Assembly (NCBI GenBank): GCA_037127315.1
Contig: JBBBDQ010000330.1
Location: 6,331,501-6,395,500 of the forward strand
Direction of reading: 5' to 3'
Length of the DNA stretch: 64,000 nt
From: Ascarosepion bandense
Taxonomy: Eukaryota; Mollusca; Cephalopoda; Sepiida; Sepiidae
Position numbers and translations under genes: made by a program. Shown in pieces: positions 57,205 to 64,000 of this stretch. Within the stretch, counting starts at the first letter, position 1. Every line of letters starts with the position of its first letter. Under the pieces are notes generated by a model, which saw nothing but the letters and a program-made list of their open reading frames with translations, made no database searches and had not been told where the DNA came from.

Positions 57205-57540
57205 TTTAGTTAAGCAATGTTGATACTGGTCAGTACGTAGATGGGTGACCACTTTGGAATACCAGGTGTTGTAATTTTGGATGTGTTGGTAGTGTAATGG
57301 TTAATAACTCAGAATTGTAATTGGAGAGCAGAGTTCCAATTTAAGTTAGTCATATTCACTTAAATACAAATAACCCTGGGAAAGATATGAACCCACCTCT
57401 TCTCTCTCCAGCTATGGGTTAATTAGTAAGACTTGTATAACTAAAACTATTATTATCTCAAAAATATATTTTTTTTACAATTTAAAAATATTTTTTGGTT
57501 TCAAATAACTTACAAAGGGGCTGATAGAAAATGAATTAAT
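57205..57540 (+). mobile_element. SINE C, complete except for the extreme 5' end
   Basis: 5S-like GTTAAGCAATGTTGATACTG...GTACGTAGATGGGTGACCAC...ATACCAGGTGTTGTAA, tRNA-like GTTGGTAGTGTAATGGTTAA, then C tail. Confidence 0.73.
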
Positions 57541-57554
57541 TTTGCTTACCTTTG

Positions 57555-57705
57555 TTGCTTGTAGAGGGAATGTTGAACAGTACCACAAACATTGTTTAAC
57601 TTGTTCTGCTGTTATTCCTGCAACGGGGAGATGATGTGTTGTTCCAGAAGAATAATGCCTGCCTACATGTTGCCCATTCTACTCAATAACATATACAAGA
57701 TGTTC
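57555..57705 (+). repeat. dispersed repeat H, copy 2
   Basis: TTGTTTAACTTGTTCTGCTG...ATGTGTTGTTCCAGAAGAAT...AATGCCTGCCTACATG matches copy 1. It lies between two SINE C pieces. Confidence 0.55.
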
Positions 57706-57711
57706 AGTAAC

Positions 57712-57862
57712 TATGGGTTTAATTAGTAAGACTTGTATAACTAATTTATTATTATTTCCAAAAAATAAAAACATACTTCTTACTATTTTTTTAATTTTAA
57801 ATAACCTGCAAAAGGTTGATAAGTGAGAGAAAATCAATTACTCAATTAATCAATTGATCACT
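57712..57862 (+). mobile_element. SINE C tail fragment
   Basis: CTATGGGTTTAATTAGTAAGACTTG to GATAAGTGAGAGAAAATCAATT (ends decisive). It lacks both heads. Confidence 0.6.
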
Positions 57863-58160
57863 TACTCAAATTCTAACTAAATGATGAGAGATCAGATTTG
57901 CTTTCAGAAGGGCTTCTTGGTCCGAGAGCTTTACAGCATTTCTTTATGCACACAAAAATATGTCTGTCATTGAATCTGCCTTGCTATTCAAACCATCAGG
58001 CTCATCTTGGTTGTTATACTCATAACATTTTAGCAGCTGTATACTCAAGCCTTATTCAGTTGTCTGTCATCACATAGAGTAAACTTCTTGGAATTTTGAA
58101 CCAGACACTTTATTCAATCCACAGGATTAGATTGTTCTTATATGACATTCCATACTAAGG

Positions 58161-58641
58161 GGCTTACGGCCATATCACGAATACACTGGTTCTCGCTCGA
58201 TCACCAAAGTTAAGCAATGTTGAGCCTGGTCAGTACTTAGATGGGTGACCACTTGGGAATACCAGGTGCTGTAAGCGTTTAGTGACGGGGTGCAGTGGAT
58301 ATCAGCTTGGAAAGAGAAATCGGTGAGCTGAGTTCGAATTCCAGTTGAATACCCTGCATTCATTTAAGCACTGGTACCCTTGGGAAAGGTATTAATTCGT
58401 CCCTTCCCTCCAGTTTTGGATTAAATAACAGGGTAGGACTTGGGGACCCTGCCCTTAAAAAAACACATCCCAATGAATCTTGATACTTGAAAAGAAAAAT
58501 GTATTACTAGATACAAAATCTTATATAAAACAACAATAAATTGTTGAAAGAAAAAGGTATTACCAGCAATAAATAAAATTTAGTTGGCAATAAATGACCC
58601 GCCGAGGTTGATATGCCATAAAAACAAAACAACCAACCAAC
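58161..58641 (+). mobile_element. SINE B (5S rRNA + tRNA chimera)
   Basis: CATACTAAGG (58151-58160) and CATACTTAGG (58642-58651) flank 481 bp. The 5S-like head reads TTACGGCCATATCACGAATA...GTGCTGTAAGC. A ~10-bp piece of the tRNA-like head (ATGTGCGTTGTG) is missing after GACGG. The tail ends (AACC)n. Confidence 0.88.
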
Positions 58642-58734
58642 CATACTTAGGAGAGATAACTAAGAGTAGTTAAAACTCACCAATGTTATTCTCCTTTGTG
58701 TTGTTTATTTATTTTGTTCATTGAACTAAAGTAT

Positions 58735-58840
58735 ATGACTTTCCAGCACTACTAAACCCTGGGATTGACCGCACAACTACCAGAGAAGCTGATATGTTTA
58801 ACCCACTAGGCCATGCGTCTCTTGACTTAACAAATATGAT
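58735..58840 (-). repeat. tRNA-like SINE head
   Basis: The minus strand reads AGACGCATGGCCTAGTGGGT (A box) and later GTGCGGTCAATCCCAGGG (decayed B box). The GACGCATGG...AGTGG start is typical of molluscan/cephalopod tRNA-headed SINEs, from memory. Confidence 0.55.
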
Positions 58841-58944
58841 AACAGACATCTGAAGAATACAGGAGAGTACAAGGAACAACAGTGAAGTATAACAACTGAG
58901 ATGAGGATGTTGATCCAAATAGCAGAGCATATAATAATGATAAT

Positions 58945-59500
58945 TCTACATTTCAAATATTTCAACATAAATATTGAAATAAGATTTCAAATAACAAAAG
59001 ATCAGATTAAAGGGAGAAAAGAAAGCCAATTTAAGCTGATGGAAGACAATTTAAAACAATAGAAAATGGTCAGTTTAAATAATGAAAGATCAGTTTAACA
59101 TTTCAAATATTCCAACATAAATAATGAAAGAAGGTAAGTTTCAAATGATGAAAGATCAGTTTAAAATAATAAAAGAAAGCTAATTGATGGAAAACAGTTT
59201 AAATAATGAAAGATCAGTTTAAGATAATCAAAGAAGTTTAGGTTAAGTAATGAAAGATTAGTTTAAAACAATGAAAGAAAGCCAACTTAAAGTAATGAAA
59301 GATTGTTTCAAGTAATGGAAGAAGGTCAGTTTCAATAATGAAAGATTAATTCAAATTAAGAAAAGAAGTTAAGTTTCATATAATGAAAGCAGGTCAGTTT
59401 AAATAATGAAAGGTCAGTTTAAGATAATCAAAGAAGGTAAGTTTGAATAGTGAAAAATTAGTTTAAAATAATGAAAGAAAGCTAATTTAAAATAAGTCAG
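58945..59500. repeat. degenerate ~20-bp minisatellite
   Basis: AATAATGAAAGATCAGTTTA-like units with AAGAAGGTCAGTTTA and AAGAAAGCTAATTTA variants alternate for about 550 bp. Confidence 0.85.
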
Positions 59501-59560
59501 AGTTTTCCTTCTTTTAAATTGGTTGCCATCTGATGTTATGAATAAATAATAAATATGTAT

Positions 59561-60048
59561 GTAGGGATTAAATAAAAGTACGAAATAAAACAAACATAAA
59601 AATCTCCCAGGAGTCTTCTGAGAGGAAAGACAATTGATGCATGCGCAAAAAGAGAAACCTGGTGCCAAAAATAAACTTGATCTCTTTCTCTGTTAGACTT
59701 TGGATGGTAAAGACATGCCAAACTGTTCGGGAAGGAATTTCCTCAACAAGAGGTTGTTGGAACCAAAAATAAAATCAGTGTCCAAACTGGACCTCTAGTG
59801 TCCCCGTATCTTTTCTTTTCTCTTTGCCCATTTATTTCTGCGGTGAAAGCCATTCAACAAGTTTTGGATGTTTAGGCAAAAGAACCAACCCAACAGTAAC
59901 ATACCATAATGGGGAAATTATGAGATTGAGTTTATTTTTGGCACCAGGAGGCCTCTCTTTTTGCGCATGTGTCAATTGTCTTTCCTGTCAGAGGACTCCT
60001 GGGAGATTTTTATGTTTATTTTATTTCATACTTTTATTTAATCCCTAC
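59561..60048. mobile_element. MITE-like element with ~115-bp terminal inverted repeats
   Basis: GTAGGGATTAAATAAAAGTA...GAGAAACCTGGTGCCAAAAA at the left is inverted at the right to ...TTTTATTTAATCCCTAC, including AATCTCCCAGGAGTC / GACTCCTGGGAGATT. ATGTAT lies on both sides (59555-59560; 60049-60054). No transposase frame in the 250-bp centre. Confidence 0.75.
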
Positions 60049-60284
60049 ATGTATACACCTTGGTTCCCCCTCAATGGAATGTGGTTGGCTGGTGTCAGCC
60101 ATAAATATAAACTAAAGCGAGGATGTCCTCTACCCCTAGAGATTTATTGGTCTTACACTAGAGATCTACCACTAGAGGTCTACGACTATCGACTACGCCT
60201 ATGTCTCAGGATACTGCATACAATGAGTACCATCCATTACGTCTACTTACTAGATTGTTCTATCCGGTTACATTTGCCTAAACC
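60049..60284 (+). mobile_element. LTR-like repeat, copy 2, left part
   Basis: ATGTATACACCTTGGTTCCC, GGCTGGTGTCAGCCATAAAT, TCTCAGGATACTGCATACAA and TACTAGATTGTTCTATCCGG match copy 1. It is cut after TTTGCCTAAACCA by a LINE tail and resumes as AACTACTTCGAATGATATA at 60,656. Confidence 0.6.
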
Positions 60285-60655
60285 ACTTTTTTTCTTTTTT
60301 TTTTTTATAAGCGTTTCACTCCGAGCAAAGCATGTCATTGCCACTACTGCGCAGGGGGCTACATAGAGTGGAGAAAGGTTGATTAAATATAGGAAATGTC
60401 AGAGGGTGGGTGATAGGCGGGTAAGGATACCGAGAATGAGGGTTGGGTAGATGAGAGTGTTCTGAGAATAATTGGGAGTTAGTGTGATAGGAGGTGTCTA
60501 TTGACCCTACATTTAAACACCTGGAGATTGTAGCTGTCGGGAAAGCAGACTTGTGGAAGGGAGTTCCACAGGCGGGAAGCGCGAGAAAAGAAGCTGTTGG
60601 AGTAGAATTTACGGTTATATCTTATTTGTTTAACTGTAAAAGGGTGGGACCTAGT
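60285..60655 (-). mobile_element. CR1/jockey-like LINE 3' end, well preserved
   Basis: A T-rich start, TTTCACTCCGAGCAAAGCATG, CTACATTTAAACACCTGGAG, GGAGTTCCACAGGCGGGAAG (complement of the RLWNSLP block) and GTAAAAGGGTGGGACCTAGT are present. It splits an LTR-like repeat. Confidence 0.7.
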
Positions 60656-60787
60656 TAACTACTTCGAATGATATATATATATATATATCCCTTTCTGGAA
60701 CATATCACCATCCAAGTCTAGAGCATGTTATATACTGCTAATGGTAGTAAGAGTAGTAAACAAAACTAACAAAATATTGGTAATAGG

Positions 60788-61083
60788 GATGTGCATTGTG
60801 GTGCAGTGGATATCAACTCGGAACGACAAAATCGGCGAGCTGAGTTCGAATTCCAGTTGAATTCTTTGCATTCACTTATGCGCAAATACCCTTGGGAAAA
60901 GTATTAATCCATCTCTTCCTTCCAGTTATGGGTTAAATAACAAAACAGATTGGATTCTATAGCCTTGATCGGCAACCAGTCTACCACAATGGCAACCTAC
61001 TGCGGGATAATCTTCTGCCCAGTCAGTCATGTCTCTTTTGAGACATGATCGCCCAAGCGTGTATCACGTATGGCACTTAACTG
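60788..61083 (+). mobile_element. SINE A, young copy with target duplication
   Basis: ATTGGTAATAGG (60776-60787) and ATTGGTGATAGG (61084-61095) flank 296 bp. It has an intact head, a B-box-like GCTGAGTTCGAATTCC, and the hairpin CATGTCTCTTTTGAGACATG. Confidence 0.87.
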
Positions 61084-61386
61084 ATTGGTGATAGGGTGGA
61101 AAGAAAAAGTGACAAGATATATTAAAATAAATGTGATCTGTATAATGGATCAAGGTGGAATGTCTCTTTTTCTGGGTGAAGGAAGTGACTTGGAAGATAG
61201 ATGAGTTGATTGTGTATGAGTCTGGCTTTGAAGCTTGTGTCAGTTTTATGCTTTTGTGTTAGGGTCAATGTTCATGATTGGCTCTAATGTTTAAATTTTA
61301 TATTTCTGGGAGTTTACTTTGTGAGCTGAATGTGATGCTTCGAGCCCCTGTGCTGATAGCAACTATGTTTATTTTTAAATTTTCTT
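61084..61386. other. no recognisable gene
   Basis: Apart from the target-duplication copy at 61084-61095, only unique-looking sequence. Confidence 0.35.
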
Positions 61387-61401
61387 TTTTTTTTTTTACA
61401 A

Positions 61402-61707
61402 GTGAATTGTGATGTAATGGGTATCAATTTGGAATGAAAAATTGAAGAACTGAGTTTGAATTACAGTTGGATTCCTTGCATTCGCTTACATGCAAATATC
61501 CTTGAGAAAGGTATTAATCCAGCTCTTCTCCTTCCAAAAATGGGTTAAATAGCAGGACAGACTGGGTTCTAAAGCCTTAATTAGCAATCAGTCTACCACA
61601 AAAAGAAATGGCAACCTACTGTGGGGAAAAATCTTCTTCCTAGTTAGTTATGGATTGAAAGAGACATGATCACCCAAACATATATCACATACGGCACTTA
61701 ACTGACA
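61402..61707 (+). mobile_element. SINE A, older copy
   Basis: It runs from GTGAATTGTGATGTAATGGG to CGGCACTTAACTGAC. It is preceded by a T14 run at 61387-61400. Confidence 0.75.
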
Positions 61708-61981
61708 TAGTGCTTATATCCAGCTGACAGGTTTTGATGCAGAGGAAATCAAAAAGAGATCTAATTTGAAGCAAAATATAACAAGCGGACAATCTACGTA
61801 ACCCTATTTCCAGATGGCTGGTTTTAATTTTTTATTGATTTTAAACATAAGAGATTTCTCTAAAATTTAAAAAATACAATTACTTTTGTCAGGAAAAGTA
61901 AACAAATTAATTGAATCTGTGTGGGTGGACAAAATAGACATGATATTGTCATCCTGTTTGAACAAATTGTTTGGCCCCAGG

Positions 61982-62106
61982 TCAGATTGGACTGTGAGAA
62001 TTTCCTCTCTCTGGTGACCCGAGCATTTGGTACAGACATGCAAGCAATAAGAGAGAGGATGTTCTCCCACTTCAGTGGTGAAGAGCTGAAGACTCAGCTG
62101 AAATGA
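61982..62106 (+). CDS. candidate terminal exon or gene fragment
   Basis: After a possible acceptor (TTGTTTGGCCCCAG) a frame of about 41 codons encodes RLDCENFLSLVTRAFGTDMQ and continues to a TGA at 62104-62106. Codon use looks more protein-like than the flanks, and TAATAAAA follows near 62208. A possible upstream piece (GFDAEEIKKRSNLKQ, after CCAGCTGACAG at 61727-61730) lacks a convincing donor. It may be a last exon, a retrocopy or an old transposon end. The family is not recognised. Confidence 0.28.
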
Positions 62107-62671
62107 ATAATTGCTATTATTTCCATTTTTAAATGGTGAGACTTATACAGGGAGGGAAATTGAATTCCCCATAACTAACTTTACCACTCTGGTTTTGTGC
62201 CTTTTTAATAAAACCAAGGTGGAAAATGAAATTAGCAGAATTGGGCCTGTGATTTAAAAATGACGGTCAATCTGAAATTGATGTGCTGCTAGAACTGATT
62301 GAGCAAGTTACTTCCCCCATGAACATTTTTACTGTAATATGATATGGAAATACCAGCCAACTGATTGTGCATCACCTAGCTTTGACTTTCTTATAATTGT
62401 GTATATAATTGATATATAGATATATATAAATCTACACCTGTGGTGTTGCAGTGTTGTACTGATTATATTTTGTTCACCAGCTACCAGTCACCAAGGATCA
62501 CGTTATATCTGGTTTTAACTATATACCATTCTCTTGCATGTCCAGACTAACCTAGCCAGGTGATAACAGGCAATCCTACTTCAGCCAGTCCGAGATCAAA
62601 CAAACACAACATGGGTGGATTGGTTGAGGTTCAGGAAGGATTAGTTGGAATACACCTGGGGACAATATTAT
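62107..62671. other. no recognisable gene
   Basis: TAATAAAA near 62,208 would be the 3' signal if the 62.0-kb exon candidate is real. The rest is unassigned. Confidence 0.35.
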
Positions 62672-62800
62672 AATTATTTAACCCATAGTCAGATGGAGAA
62701 AAAATGGATTCATGCCTTTCCTAAAAGCATTTGTGTGAAAATGAATGCAACAGACTAATCTGGAATTCCAATTTCTATGCTGAGATCTGATACATTCCTA
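62672..62800 (-). mobile_element. SINE A/C middle fragment
   Basis: TTATTTAACCCATAGTCAGATGG...TGCCTTTCCTAAAAGCATTT and CTGGAATTCCAATTTC follow the shared middle block. Confidence 0.5.
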
Positions 62801-62837
62801 TTGATAACATCCTCGAATCATACTCTTTTGACGTGTA

Positions 62838-63310
62838 TTTTTTTTTATCATTTCACCCCAAGCAAGGCAGTATCGCCACTGATGTGCAAGGGGCTACATA
62901 AGAGAATTAAAGTTTTAGGCAGGAGGAAAGTGAAGAGAAAGACAAACCAGCTACAAGGGATGAAAGAGAAAGGGCAAAAGAAGAATGTGAACACATGAGC
63001 AAAGACAATTGCAAAGATAGAGAGAAAGGGTGATGAAGAAAGGACTGGAGTCAAGTGGATAAAGGATGGGAATTGATATTACATTTAAATTCCTGGAAGT
63101 TGTAGCCTTCAGGAAAGCAAGTATATGGAAGGGAGTTCCACAGGCAGGAAGTGCGAGAAAAGAAGTTTCTGGAGTAGAATTGTCACCTGCATTTAGTTGA
63201 TTCAACTGTAAAAGGGTGGGACCTTGTTGCCAGTCTTGTTGCACAAGTAAATTCTTGTAGAGGAAGCACCAGTGACCTAAGTTTGTCAGAGCAGAGGCCA
63301 TGTGTTGAGT
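62838..63310 (-). mobile_element. CR1/jockey-like LINE 3' end
   Basis: TTTCACCCCAAGCAAGGCAG...CTACATAAGAG, GGAAGGGAGTTCCACAGGC and AAAAGGGTGGGACCTTGTTG are present. Translated minus blocks include CGTPFHILAF and NLNVISIPI. Confidence 0.68.
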
Positions 63311-63404
63311 TAACTTTTTTATCCTCTTTTTGCAATTGTAAATACAGTGCTCGGCTGTTCATAGGACCCTCAATAGTTAGCCAGTGATACTTGATTGATT
63401 TGTT

Positions 63405-63480
63405 TATTTTAACAGCACATCAACTCCTTATGGGTTATTTAATGCCAAAAGTAAAATTTTATTTGAAGCTTGGAAGTAAA
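63405..63480 (-). mobile_element. SINE C tail fragment
   Basis: CAGCACATCAACTCCTTATGGGTTATTTAATGCC is a decayed C-tail complement (ATCAACCTTTTGCAGGTTATTT in others). Confidence 0.45.
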
Positions 63481-63801
63481 AAAATATGATTGGTTATTCT
63501 GCTTTCACAATGGAATACATGGTAGATGATGCTCAGCTTTTGTGCATAGATAGATTTGTGTGGACATGATTACTAGAAGTGGTGATGTGCATTTTGTGTT
63601 TTGTTGAAGTTATATTTTGAATATAGTTTGATATAAGAAATTGTCAGATATTATATGGATTCATGAAAGTTCTTTAATTTTAGTTGTTTTCTTCTGACTT
63701 CTCTCTAGCCATATTTTTATCTTATTTTAAATGTTTAGGTAAATATCTGTACCAATGACAAATACTACCGAGGCTTCCCACACATAATTGTTAAACCTAG
63801 C

Positions 63802-63965
63802 AACTGAAATAAGCTGTGGAGTCAAGATCTGTAAAATGAATATACGTTTGATATACAACAAAACTAGAAATATAGTCTTCAAATTTGAAACTGAAATAAA
63901 CTTTAGAGTAAAGGTCAGCAAAATGATAATGTTTTTATATAACATAATATTAGTTAAGATAAGAA
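63802..63965. repeat. diverged 87-bp tandem duplication
   Basis: AACTGAAATAAGCTGTGGAG...TGTAAAATGA...GTTTGATATACAAC recurs 87 bp later as AACTGAAATAAACTTTAGAG...AGCAAAATGA...GTTTTTATATAAC. Confidence 0.55.
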
Positions 63966-64000
63966 AAACTTCAAACTGATCCTGATGAATGGTGTATCTG

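Noticed and set aside
59824..60366. 180-codon open frame
   Set aside because: It crosses the MITE inverted repeat, the LTR-like repeat and the start of a LINE tail, so it is a chance frame over three elements.

Overview
The window is AT-rich (roughly two-thirds A+T) metazoan nuclear DNA. It has GT-AG introns, long introns, no operons, and a very high density of retroposons and (AT)n/(CA)n microsatellites. 5S-rRNA-headed and tRNA-headed SINEs, a GLYRDDGL-type reverse transcriptase with a GIY-YIG-like end, RTE-like and CR1/jockey-like LINE tails and Helitrons suggest a mollusc. A cephalopod (octopus-like) is my best guess. That is inference from repeat style, not from a diagnostic gene.

One gene is well supported: four + strand coding exons between 28,539 and 39,550. 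They encode the C-terminal ~205 residues of a small cysteine-rich protein (12 Cys). The protein begins with the end of a signal peptide and finishes with a hydrophobic C-terminal tail that looks like a GPI-attachment signal. All three introns keep the reading frame. The first exon (start codon and most of the signal peptide) lies upstream and was not found. A repeat-free 3'UTR of about 1.5 kb follows, with AATAAA at 41,110. I do not recognise the family. Two other short stretches look like isolated exons (43,590-43,711 minus; 61,982-62,106 plus), at low confidence.

The rest is layered mobile DNA. 0-28 kb: SINE families A (tRNA-headed, 300 bp), B and C (5S+tRNA chimeras), D and E (tRNA-headed), several RTE-like LINE 3' ends, a degenerate GIY-YIG-type retroelement (7.65-8.83 kb), CR1/jockey-like LINE 3' ends, an HSHLD-type pseudogene (17.3-17.5 kb) and a non-autonomous Helitron (25.4-26.1 kb). 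28.5-39.5 kb: the gene, whose introns hold two more Helitrons, one of which contains a ~115-bp-arm palindrome, plus SINEs. 41-55 kb: CR1-like tails, a 57-bp x 4 minisatellite, a 162-bp tandem duplication, LTR-like and MITE-like elements, and a SINE B inserted inside a SINE A with a 12-bp target duplication. 55-64 kb: a Penelope-like RT fragment, an RTE-like LINE 3' end, more SINE B/C/A copies, a ~20-bp minisatellite, a 488-bp MITE with ~115-bp inverted repeats, and an LTR-like repeat split by a LINE tail.

Nested insertions with target-site duplications give exact ends for SINE A (300 and 296 bp) and SINE B (about 472-497 bp). They show that SINE B kept moving after SINE A, RTE-like and CR1-like copies were in place. 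I saw no bacterial-type system, CRISPR array, rRNA gene or functional tRNA gene.
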